From Erythrobasidium yunnanense (Eukaryota; Basidiomycota; Cystobasidiomycetes; Erythrobasidiales; Erythrobasidiaceae), in the NCBI GenBank assembly GCA_001600175.1, contig BCJC01000007.1, positions 744,001 through 808,000 on the forward strand: 64,000 bases of DNA. The letters are read 5' to 3'. Positions within the stretch are counted from its first letter, which is position 1. The number at the start of each line of letters is the position of its first letter. The translations under genes were made by a program, and so were the position numbers. Shown in pieces: positions 10,827 to 21,182 of the stretch. A model generated the notes under the pieces. The model was not told the DNA's origin. It worked only from the letters and a program-made list of their open reading frames with translations, and did not search any database.

Positions 10827-12432
10827 CTACGATCCTCCAACGTGCTGACCAGAGTTAGCATGAATGATGCTTCCGGTAACGATGTTACTGTCGGCTGATG
10901 CGAGATAGATGTACGCTGCTGCAAGCTCGGCTGGCTGGGCTACTCTCCCCCAAAGTGGGAGATCGCCAACGCCCCAGCCTTCCATCTGTTCTGCGGTGCG
11001 GGAAGCGGGTTGCAGGGCTGACAAAAGCATGTTAGTCGGTTTATGACTTGTTTGCGGACTACCAGTAAGGCCTGAGACACTTACGGGTGTATACAGGACC
11101 TGTAGGATACAGTTATGTCAGCTCGAGATCAATGGCAGAAACAAACTATCAGCTTACCAGGGGCGACAGCGTTCACTCGAATGCCCTTCGGCATCAACTG
11201 ACACGCCAGCGATCTTGTAAACGTGCAGATAGCGCCTTTAGTAGCTGAATAATCGAGCATTCCCGCACTTCCCTTGTACGCAGTGACTGATGTAGAGTTG
11301 ACGATCGTGCTGCCTCTCTTCATGTGTGGCAGGGCGAACTTGGTCAAGACGATCATTCCGACAATGTTGCTGTTGAACGTGGAGCGGACGTTGTCGGGCT
11401 CGATTTCTGCAAGGTCTTTTACTTGGATCTGCTTCGAGGCGTTGTTGACTAGGACATCGACGCTAATAGCATCGCTGAGCTTGGCTTGACGAAGATGTGG
11501 ATTTGGGCTGACCGGCCGTATTTCGCGACGTGCTCATCTACGATGCGCTTGCACTCTGAGTCTTTCATCAGGTCTGCAGCAATCAGCAAGCACTGCTTTC
11601 CTTCTTTCTCGACTCTCTTCTTCACATCATCGGCACTGTGTTCGCAAGATCGTAAGCTCTAAGTTGGGAAGCAGATCGATCGGACGCACTCTTCTTGTTC
11701 TTCTGGCAGATATACGATCGTGACATCTGCACCTTCACGAGCAGCGAAGACTGGAAAGAAGGGTCAGCTACAGCCAAAGCTGCATATCTGAGGATGCTCC
11801 GCACGGGCTACTGATTTTCCAATTCCAGAGTCGCCGCCAGTGATGAGTACCTTCTTTCCTTTGAGCTTGTTGCTACCCTGGTACTCCTCGAGGTAGGGTC
11901 TGCCGTTCTCATCCCATTTCTCAACCTTGGTGTGTTCTGAGGAAAAAGTCAGGCACGATCCGCTTGACGAGGAGCATTAGCGTACCAGCGTAAGGCTCCA
12001 TATCCTTATCTCTGCCCGGAAGACTGGCGGTTTAGAGAGGGTTCAGAAGGTCAGAGGGTCGACCATCAGCATCCAGGACGATTGGCAACCTCGCAGCTTC
12101 ACGCACACTTGTTGTTGCTTGGAAGGCGATGCGTTGGAGTACGCGGTAACACAGTCATCTTCTGATGGTTTGTGAGACATTCTGGCTGTTGTGGTCGATA
12201 GGCTTCTAGCGAAAAACGGAGGATGGGCAGGAAGCAGATACGATCTTGGCTTAACGGCAGTACGTAGATGCGAAGAGGCTCTTCTTGTCGTTGTGGTGCA
12301 AAGAGAACAGGAAAGTCTTTGCATCGAGTTTGGTAGGAAAGATAGGCGGGCATGACGTATCGATCCATCGCCGCTTCGGTTCCAGGAAGCACGGGCAGAG
12401 CTTGCACAGACAGTCATAGAGGTACGTATCAT
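10827..12432 (-). CDS. Short-chain dehydrogenase/reductase with N-terminal leader
   Basis: NAD(P)-dependent oxidoreductase of the classical SDR fold. Spliced exons give LKGKKVLITGGDSGIGKSVA (TGxxxGIG cofactor motif), VDVLVNNAS (NNAG-like), STSVTAYKGSAG and YSATKGA (catalytic S, Y and K) and a C-terminal VTGSIIHANSGQHVGG. The segment LPGRDKDMEPYAEHTK followed by a WD..GRPYLEEYQGS stretch before the fold is typical of the glucose/ribitol-dehydrogenase-like and YhxD/YghA-type SDRs. The first exon (start at 12432) adds about 85 residues rich in Arg, Ser and Thr, ending in FARSLSTTTARM, which resembles a mitochondrial presequence. An internal ATG at 12180 (MSHKPSED) would give a form without it. 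The physiological substrate cannot be told. At least six exons; the last ends at 10827. Confidence 0.82.
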
Positions 12433-12731
12433 GATGATTTGGTATAGAGATAAGTCGGAACAGCTAGACTTGGATTTTTGATGTGTACGATCCCAGAAAA
12501 TCTAGCGTTTTTTTTTCCCGAGCTTCTTTCAAGGGCAGCAGTAATAATGGAGCAGTACAATGTATAGATGTTTCAAGAGCTGTCAAGGAGTAGTGTCTTC
12601 ATTGTGCTGTGCCTGGATTACGCGTCAAGCTTTCACGTGCAAAGGATAAAGGATCGGCAAGCGTAAAGCGAAGATGACCATTGGACTGGATGGACAAGCT
12701 TCTTCTTCTCTTCACACTACGACTATCAATC

Positions 12732-13607
12732 ATGGACACCGCAAAGAAAGTAGTCGATACAACAGCCGTAAGTACGGCAGCAAGGACACAGAGTACGGAT
12801 TTATGCTGAAAGGAGATCTTCAGGCCGCTGGAATGGGACAGACGCCCGTCGAGATGGGACACCCTATCCATCCTGTGAGTGGCAGTAGCAATTGATACCG
12901 GATACATCTCTCACGCTTCCCGGCAGGCCACTGTCCACTGGCCGATCGCCTTCTGGAGCGCATCATTTGGCTTGGACATCGCACAGCATTTCGTGCCGGG
13001 CGTCTTCGTACAGACAACTCGCGGAAGTCTTCTCTCCACCATCATCCCGCCCGCATCCACCGTCTCCGCTCTTTCCCACTATGCGAACGCAGCTGGAATC
13101 GGGTTCGCAGCCATCTCCATTGCGACAGGCTTGAGTGAGCTGTATGGAATGTGGAAGGCTCAGGCGGAGCAGAGAGGTGGTTGGATGGTAGCGCTCAAGG
13201 ACGCCTATACCGCTCCAAGCGATGATATCGGCGCCACAAAGCTAAAGACGACCTTGACACACGCATCGATGAACGATGCAGTCAGTGAGTGCTATTTCAT
13301 CGTTGTCACTAGTATCATACTGAAGAGACATCAGCCGCAATCGCTGTATACAACTTTTACAAGCGCGCAAAGTCACCGACTCTGGCGCTTCCCAGGACAA
13401 ACGCTTACCTCTCGCTCGCAATGCTGCCTCTGCTGATGTACTCGGCAATGCTCGGCGGAAAGCTCGTCTACGAGTTCGTAAGTAGCTTCACCTATTGTGA
13501 CATGTAGGAGCTGCATGGCTGATCTTGCTGAATGTTATCAGGGAGTCGGAGTCATGCGCCAGGGAGAAGGTCTTGAAGTCAAGAAGACGCTTGAGAAGCA
13601 GCAGTAA
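12732..13607 (+). CDS. DUF2231-family membrane protein
   Basis: Small polytopic membrane protein of unknown function. The 13-residue first exon is followed by tiny exons giving AAGMGQTPVEMGHPIHP and then ATVHWPIAFWSASFGLDI; the HPIHP plus HWPIAFW pair is the hallmark of DUF2231 proteins. Further hydrophobic segments are ANAAGIGFAAISIATGLSELY and AYLSLAMLPLLMYSAMLGG, and the protein ends with the basic tail VKKTLEKQQ. About five exons; the start at 12732 is set by the coding match of the first exon and its gtaagt donor at 12771. Bacterial relatives are sometimes linked to heme or redox membrane functions, but nothing here supports a specific role. Confidence 0.72.
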
Positions 13608-13800
13608 GGTATGCGAAGTGTCATTTCCACGTCCATCTACGCAAGTTCGGCAGTCCATGAATTAAAGATCGGAACGTGTTTGAAGTAGGATTGAAGTCAC
13701 ATTTGACAGATTATAAGCTGCTCATGTATCGTAAAAGACACATCTTTCGTCAAGTCTGCTTGTTGAGCATCCGCTTGGTCATTGCTTGCATCCGGATTAC

Positions 13801-15420
13801 ATGGCCAATGACGGACCCGACCAAAGCAGCGATAATGCAGCTCCATCATCGACAATAGCACCAGCACCAGCAGCTGCAGCGCCAGCAGATATTCGAGCCA
13901 ATTTGGGCAGCAGACGACGAGGGACAGCATCGACTTCGACAAGGTCGGCAGCGGTAGTCCCGCCATACAGGGCGCCTTTCTTCGCAAGAGCTGCACAGCC
14001 AGAGATCAGTGTGTTGCCGTATCAATAGCATGAATGGGAAGATTGCTGAGATGTTGGATCCGTTGGCTTTCCAGTCCGTGCAAACCAGAAAGATCTATAT
14101 TATTTGGCGCAGCTCAACGATCAAGCAGAAGAAGTAGCAAGGACATTCCTGGGTATGTCGCAGCTCCCCGTTACACAGCAAGCTAGGCAATGCGAAAACA
14201 TCGAAGAAGCCCGGCTGAAGTGTACCGGGACTTGACGCAGGCACAAGATGGGTGCAAACATTCACGAAAGAGATTGGACTGGCTAGTAGACTCGCATACT
14301 ATGGTCTGACCACGTTATTAGGTCGGTAGCCTTGCAACTTGAGGCCGGACTTCGCTGACCTTGCATGCAGGAAGCCAAACTCTTGGAGAAGAATACGTCG
14401 ATATACTGCAGTATGATGTTCGGACACGCAAGATCCCCACTATTGCAGTGAGTAGCCCGGCTGTGCTCAGTGGGACCGGGCCTTGATGCTGACTATGATC
14501 TACAGCTCCGGGCATTACTGCTCTCCTCGCATGTCCTGGCCCCTTACTTTGTTGCACACCTCTACACTCGCTTAAAGCGATATCTAACAGCTCAGCGACA
14601 AGCTTCTGCTGTGCCTGCGCCCGTCAACCCAGACCACCATATCTTGAACGAAGCAGATCCCTTATTCTCCGATGAGCCCGTATCTCCTCCTTCTATACCC
14701 TCTCTTACAGAAACAACGCTCTCTACACCTTCCTCTGGCTTTTCATTTAGGAATATCCTTCCTTTATCATCTTCCATCTCAAGCTTCGAATTACCCGCCT
14801 TTGAGTCCTTGATGGATGAACATGTTCGAGCTATTCATCTTACAGTCTTCTACCTCTTCGGAAGGTATTATCACGTAGCCAAACGACTAGTCGGGATCAG
14901 ATACCTGTCCCTCCAAGGCCGGCTGAACGATGGATCTGGACAAGGTAAACCTCCGTCGTACGAGGTATTGGGCGTACTGATGGCTGTTCAGCTATCTGTG
15001 AGGCTGGTGACAACCTTAGTGAGACGGAGGAAAGCAGCGAAAGCAGCAGAAGCGGAGGCGAAGAAGCTAGCGGCGGGAGAGGAGAATGTCGACGAGAAGG
15101 CGGAGAAAGACCTTACAACCTCTACACAGCGTCAGGTAGCGACAATCGACGGAAGACCAGTGACGGACCTCCTCTTCGATCCAGACGATCCGACACCTGT
15201 CGAGGACTACACCCACGACGATGATGATGCAACTAGAGAGCTACAAGAGTCGAGGAAGTGCACGCTATGCCTAGGACCACGGAGAGACCCAGCAGCTACC
15301 GAGTGTGGACATTGTTTCTGCTTCGAATGTATCGTCGGCTGGGTCAGGGAGAAACCGGAATGTCCGCTTTGTAGGCAGAAGGTCAATATTTCTAGGATAT
15401 TACCGCTTTACAATGTCTAA
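13801..15420 (+). CDS. PEX10: Peroxisomal biogenesis RING E3 ligase Pex10
   Basis: Peroxisomal membrane RING protein acting with Pex2 and Pex12 to ubiquitinate the import receptor Pex5. The ATG at 13801 opens an A/S/P-rich leader; exons then give RANQKDLYYLAQLNDQ, GTRWVQTFTKEIG, YYGLTTLLGSQTLGEEYVDI and a long last exon with the LLLSSHVLAPYFVAHLY and VLMAVQLSVRLVTTLV hydrophobic segments. The C-terminus has a complete C3HC4 RING (CTLCLGPRRDPAATECGHCF, then CFECIVGW, CPLCRQKV; 15258-15390) and ends LPLYNV, typical of Pex10. An acidic and Lys/Ala/Glu-rich linker precedes the RING. About 430 residues, somewhat longer than usual because of the S/P-rich insert around 14610-14780. Confidence 0.9.
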
Positions 15421-15664
15421 GCAAAACCCGAAGGGCGAGCAGCAGTATGGTCGCGACTATAGAGGGTTGGCTAGCACTAGCAAGGAATGCTTCCGCGATG
15501 TGTGCGCGATATGTGTTGTTGTGATATCCAGTAGTGCTTATCATGGATGCAGAAATTGACTAAGCTAATATAACAACGAAAAAGGCGCTCTATGGCTACA
15601 TTACAAATATGCTAAAGAAGAAGCTAGAGCATTATCAGACGACAACAAGAGATTCAATTACGAA

Positions 15665-18514
15665 TTAACTTGAATGATTGTCCATTGAGGTCGTTCCACG
15701 AATATCATGATCTCTTCTTCCAATCTTAACCCCCAAGTCTCTGCAGATTTCCGCTACGGTCTGAGGGGTGCTACTCTTGCGTCGCTTGTTGTGGATATCC
15801 GCCTCAAGCTCACTGACGTCCGTCAGTAGCGAGTCGGAGGGCATATCAGCATTATTGCTGCTACCTTGCGAATCTGCAATCGTAGGTCCGAACGGAGGAG
15901 ATGATGAGGAGACTAAAGGCGATTTGCCGACCTTATGAGAGCCGGAAGAGAAGGTGAATTTGATGCTCTGGCTCGAGGGCTGCGAGTCGGAAACTACGAC
16001 TGTACTTTGCGAGTCGTAGACTATATCCGTCTCGTCGCCTCGTTGGGACGCGAGTTCTTCGATATCGCTTGCGGTAGAGACATCGCTGGCCAAGGAAGGA
16101 GGGGAAGGTGCATTTGAGGTAGATGCGGAAGCTGGCTGTTCTTCCCGTAACAGTTGCTGAACAGGCAGCGGAAGGGCTGCGGCGGAAGGAGTGATCCCTG
16201 CTGAAGAAGCCGAAGCAGCTGCAGCCAGTTCCTTACACTCGCCGCAGTACCAGGGCGTAGGCTTCTTCTTCTTAAGCGCAGACTTGGGAGGCTTGACGCA
16301 TGCGAGATGGAACCATTCCCGTCGGCAAGTGGCACCCTCGCATTCGATCATCTTCGTTCCGTCATCGGGCCCGTCGCAGATACAGTAAGGGCCTGGATCG
16401 ATGACTTCTGGCTCCTCCAGGTCTTTGCTTACGACCTTGGGAGAGCGAGTCGTGACGACCTGTATGGGTGACTCGAGAGGAGCTGTGCTGGAGCTTTGCG
16501 AAGCAGCAGATACCAAGAAGAGGCTTGGGTCAGGAATATCGACAGCAAGTGCATCCCTGACGATCGAAGCAGACGGCACACCATATGCCGGTCGCTGACC
16601 CGAGCTAGCATTCCCTCTGCTCCGCCTCGATCCAGTGACTTCCGTCTCCCAATAGTCTGCTTTCTTATCAACTCTATCCGTAACGAGTTCGAGTGCGTAT
16701 CCCTTCCAGCCAGGTTTGGCCTTCTGCTTCGGCACCACTGGAAGAGGTAGAGCAGGTGTCTTGACCTTTCCATTGCCAATGATCTTGCCTTTGCTCGATT
16801 TCATCGAGAGCAGACCTTGCCTGTTATTCCGCACGGCGGCGGAACCACCGATGGCCTTTCTGGCAGGGGCAGATGTTCTAGACTTGGTACTTGCGAAGCC
16901 GTATCCAGCCAGTGTTGAGCTGACCAATTTCTTCGGTATCGCAGGAACCAGCTTGAGTTCCTCTCTAACAGCATTCGCAAATACCTGCAGATCTCCTTGT
17001 ACGAAAGTATCGAAGACGGAGTTCCAGACAGTCTCAGGCGTAGGCGCCTCATTATTGACGTAGATGACCTTCGTCTGAGTGGAGGGTACTGGCTGTTTGA
17101 CCCATTTGCCAGTCCAGTTCCCGTGCTCGTCATTCACTTTCACCTCTATCTCCGGCTTGATAACCCTCGCTAGCTCTTTCACCAACTTCTTGACACCGGG
17201 AATCTTTAACGTCGTACCAGCCACGATCAGATAGTCGGGTCTGGCGGATTTCAGAAGATCCTTTTCTGCGATCTCCCCGACTCTGGCGGCTTGGGCATGC
17301 TCTTCGCCATAAAGCACAACGGACACCTTCATCACGCCTGTGCCCCTTGACCGCTCTCCTAATGCATTTCGGGATGCGTTCGCAGCTTTACACTTCGGAC
17401 AGAAGATGGAATTGCCTTGATCCAAGACGTGAAGGTGCTTGTCCAGCGGCTCGATATGGTGGCATTTGGTGCAGTGCATGCTATCGAGTGTGCCATGTAG
17501 CGGAATGACGGATGGCGTGGTGAGTGTCTTGGATAGCTTCATTCCAGGCGGCGGTGCGTCTTCTGTCGACACTTGCGAAGACACTGGCTGACCGGGTAGA
17601 CCCTCAGTGTCCGAAAACTGACATGGCTGAGAGCTCGATGGCCCTGCTTGCAGCGAATCCGGACCTCTTTCATCACCCTCCTGTGATGACTCGGGTACCA
17701 TGTCGCCCGACATTGACGGTGCCTGCGACTCTAGCATGTCCGGCAACTTTGAGGTAGAAGGTATCGGCTGAGCAGCTTGCAGACCAGCTTCGAGCGGATC
17801 TTTGTCCAAGCCATACTCCACTGCTACATTCTCCTTATCCGAATGAGAGCCTTCCATCTCGCTTGCTTTGCGCTTTCTGCCTATATTCTTGGCAGAGGCG
17901 GCTGGATCTTCTTGCTGCATCTTGCCTTTGCCCTTGTTGTTCTTAGACGGCGACGGTGCGCTGACTGCTTTGCGAACCTTCTTCCATTCTCCAAGACCAT
18001 ATGACAAGCCGGTCTTAGCTTCCAGAGCATCGATGTTCTATGAATGCCGCCATCAGCTGATTTCGAAATGCTGGCTCAAAGGAAGGGTAACTCACCTGTG
18101 TATATACACGAAAGAGTCTATTTGCATCCTCTAACTCTTTCATAAGGTGATGGAAGTTTGTTGGTGCCGCTACATCTGCCAGCCGCTTGAGCTCTGCGAT
18201 CATCATGTAGAATGCTCGGGTGGTGTCTTCCCTCTGCATTACTTATATTAGAGTGATATTTCTATACTACATGAGTTATACAAGCCCACCTGGAAGAGGT
18301 TCGAGTGGAAGAGGTCCTTTCCCGTCGCGAGTTTGACATCTGGATTGCGTTCTTTCAAAGTTACGAAGAGGCCAGTAGCAGCAGATCTGAAGTCTGGGAT
18401 CCCTGAAGCTGTCGAGATGCCTGCGCCGACGACGAATGCGACCCTTTTGCTCTTTACGAGTTGGCTGGCGAGCGCTCTGAGCTGCTCGCTGTCGGATGCG
18501 GCGACGGTGTGCAT
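15665..18514 (-). CDS. Hst3/Hst4-type sirtuin with C-terminal ING-like PHD finger
   Basis: NAD+-dependent protein deacetylase, probably nuclear. Exon 1 (start 18514) carries VGAGISTASGIPDFRS; exon 2 carries the helical module up to LFRVYT; exon 3 begins with QNIDALEAKTGL. The zinc module is CTKCH ... CPKCK after VIPLHGTLDSMHC (catalytic His in PLHG), followed by VVLYGEEH, LIVAGTTLKIPGVKKLVKEL and YVNNEAP. The IPGVKKLVKEL block and the overall layout point to the Hst3/Hst4 branch, known H3K56 deacetylases in yeasts. Between QNIDALE and the zinc module lies an insert of about 150 disordered residues. Well after the fold, a complete C4HC3 PHD finger (about 16237-16390: YCICDGPDDGTKMIECEG, EWFHLACV, WYCGEC) resembles the ING class, which reads methylated H3K4. 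The final part is Ser-rich and acidic. Two small introns near the 5' end. PHD target is inferred from resemblance. Confidence 0.88.
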
Positions 18515-18756
18515 GGTCGCTGATCTGCGAGCTATCTTGTAGCGCCTTCAACTGCTTGAATGTCGTCCTTGGAGTTGTCTGAAATCAGAGCCTTTCCTTG
18601 ACTTCTCAGATTTGAGTGGATGTTGAAACTTGAAAGGGGCTGAGGCTGAAACTGGGATGTCATCGTTTGACTGGCGACTAATGTCAGAGTCTTAAAATGG
18701 TCTATAAGGAGGTCTTCACAGGATTATAACACTCCATTACTGTCATCCCTATAGAC

Positions 18757-20925
18757 ATGCCCGACGCGACTATGCGCGAAGAACTCGATTCTGATAGCGA
18801 CGACGATTCTGATCTGGCGGTATTCTACGACGCTGTGGCAGTCCCCAAACGCGATGTCACTACTGCCGAAGACATCTGGCAGCCCAGCAAGCGAATCCGT
18901 ACAAAAGCCCCGGCTAATGGAACCAAACGCAACGCACGACGAAGAGTAGAGAGCGGCAGCTTGATCAATGGGTCTGGGGACGATCAAGACATCGAGAACA
19001 ATGCCAGTGCTACAGATGACTCGTTCATGGCTGCTGCAAAGGCATTGAGGCCAAAGAAGAAGCTGCGAACAGCAAGCCTGCGTGTCGACGACGACATCCA
19101 CCAAGCACAAGCTGGACCTTCTCGAGTGTCCAAAGATGTCAAGAAGGTGTGCTGAGCCTACAGAAACGTCTATGTAAACCAGCTAAGCGAAGGCCCAGCG
19201 CGTCAGGCGGAAAACAGCGTCACAGCCGCGAAGCTCTACATCCTTTAATTTCACGCCTAGCATCAATCTAGAGTCTCTCGTTGACAAGGATGCTCTAGAC
19301 AAGGCCGACACGTATCGCTCAGAAGGCAATGCCTTCTACCGCGAAGGCAAATTCAAGCAAGCTTTGGCATCCTATACATCTGCCTTGGAAGCATACCCTA
19401 GAACAACCTCTGTTCCACCTCCAATATCACTCCTCACGAACCGTGCAGCAGCGTATATCTCGTTGGCCGACTACCCGGCAGCATTACGAGACATGCAGCA
19501 GTCCCTCTCGTATCCTTCGGCAGACACAGAAGGAACAGTCAAGCGACTCAGTAGACTTGTGCGATGCTATATCGCCTTGAACAAGTACGAAGGCACGGAT
19601 GTTCAAGAAGCGCTCAAGCACCTTCAGAACCAGCTTATTCTGCTAGAGCGGATAGAAGGAACGGAGAAGACGCGTAAAGATGGTCAGAAAGCCTACGACG
19701 ACTTGTCAAGGGGCGTACAGTATCTGGAAAGAGTGGCAATAGCGAGGGAGAAGTATGATTGGGAAGCAGTATTGCAGAATTTGGAAAGCCTACGTGGGCT
19801 GGCGCCGAATGGCACCAAGAAGGCAGACCCGCCGGATGAATGGAACATGATGCAAGCGGAAGCGCTCGGGATGCTGGGCAGAGTGTCCGAAGCCAGATTG
19901 CTAGTGGAGTAAGTGGATCAATACTCGCAAACAGAGACGTGACTGACGTGCCAAGCAGTGCATACCTGAAAAAGGCAGACAAAGCAGATCCGGCTGCGCT
20001 CTGGTTCAAAGCCATCTTTGCGTATGCACAGGCTCAGCTGTCGCTAGCCGTAGCAGCTTTGGACACCATGCGGTCAACTACTGAGCTGCCGACTCAAGCA
20101 TCGTACGCCATACTTCTATACGCCTTCATTGTGACTGCTAACGACAGTCATTGACAGCCGCCTCCTTCATCGATCCTACCAGATTTCCCGTCTCTTTGAA
20201 TCTGCTAAAACGGCAGCTGGAAGTGCTCGCTGGGCGAAGGTAATAGCGTATTTATCAGAGATACTACGCATAGCGAGTAAAGAGCAAGCTATTAACCAGC
20301 AAATAAGATGTACGGCTCTGCTCGAGCGGGCCGAGGCGTACTTACAGGTAGTTATTGCTCGACTTCGGCTTCGAATCTAGCTGACATTGTCGATGTAGTC
20401 TGGCAACACTGCTGAAGCTGTGAGAGATTGCGAGACGGTGGTGGGCCTCGAACAACCTTCTCTACCGGACATATACATCTTCAAAGCTTATACCGTCAAG
20501 GCGAAAGTACACATGCTCAAGCAAGACACTGCTTCAGTAGTGGAAGCGCTACGAGCTGCGTTGGAAGCGACTGATGGTGTAGACTCTGCCCAAGTCGAGC
20601 AGGTGAAAGCCGAACTCCAGAGGTTGATAGCCCCAAAGATCGACCTTCGACGGTGGAGGCCGAATGCGACATATTACGAGGTATGGCAGCTTCGCGCTCG
20701 GCATGCATTGCGCTTACACGCTTTGTCGTGCAGATCCTGGATATCAAGCCATCAGCTACATCAGCCGAAATTCGTGCAGCGTACAAGAAAGAATCGCTAC
20801 TGAATCACCCGGACAAGCCCAACGGCGACGCAGATCGTTTCAAGCGCATCAATGAAGCGTACACCGCACTCAGTGCACGCGCAAAGCAAACCCGAGCGTC
20901 TTCTTCCTACAATTATTATCGTTAG
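18757..20925 (+). CDS. TPR and J-domain co-chaperone (DNAJC7/TPR2-like)
   Basis: Likely Hsp70/Hsp90 co-chaperone. The start at 18757 (MPDATMREELDSDSDDD) opens an acidic, low-complexity region of about 130 residues with basic patches (KKKLRT). After an intron, TPR repeats begin with DTYRSEGNAFYREGKFKQAL and LLTNRAAAYISLADYPAALR, and helical repeats continue through several exons (EEYDW-like EKYDWEAVLQNLESL, LKKADKADPAALWFKAIFAY, LSGNTAEAVRDCETVVGLEQ-type). The C-terminus is a J domain spliced across 20680-20735: RRWRPNATYYE joined to ILDIKPSATSAEIRAAY, then HPDKP (HPD motif) and FKRINEAYTALS, ending SYNYYR at 20925. This TPR-then-J order is that of DNAJC7. The acidic N-terminal extension is not usual for the family. 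Confidence 0.82.
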
Positions 20926-21182
20926 CGCAGTCGCAGCCATCGTTTCAGCAGTAATTCAGTCAAGCAAGAAGTAGCATTATGTTAGCATGTCTATACAGTT
21001 GTTGATGTATACATACAAGCAAGCAGTCTCTTGTCTATAGCAGCCGAAGAGACCGAGGCTTTCCGGGTGAATGATTTGCGGCAGGGCGGCAGCTGAAGCC
21101 CGTCTGCTTTTCGTAGTCGAAGAGCCGGAAAATAGGCAACAGATTCTCTTGCTTCTGCATCTACCATCTTACATACTCTATC

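Noticed and set aside
15305-15559. Plus-strand frame overlapping the PEX10 RING region
   Set aside because: It is an out-of-frame shadow of the PEX10 last exon, which carries the complete RING motif.
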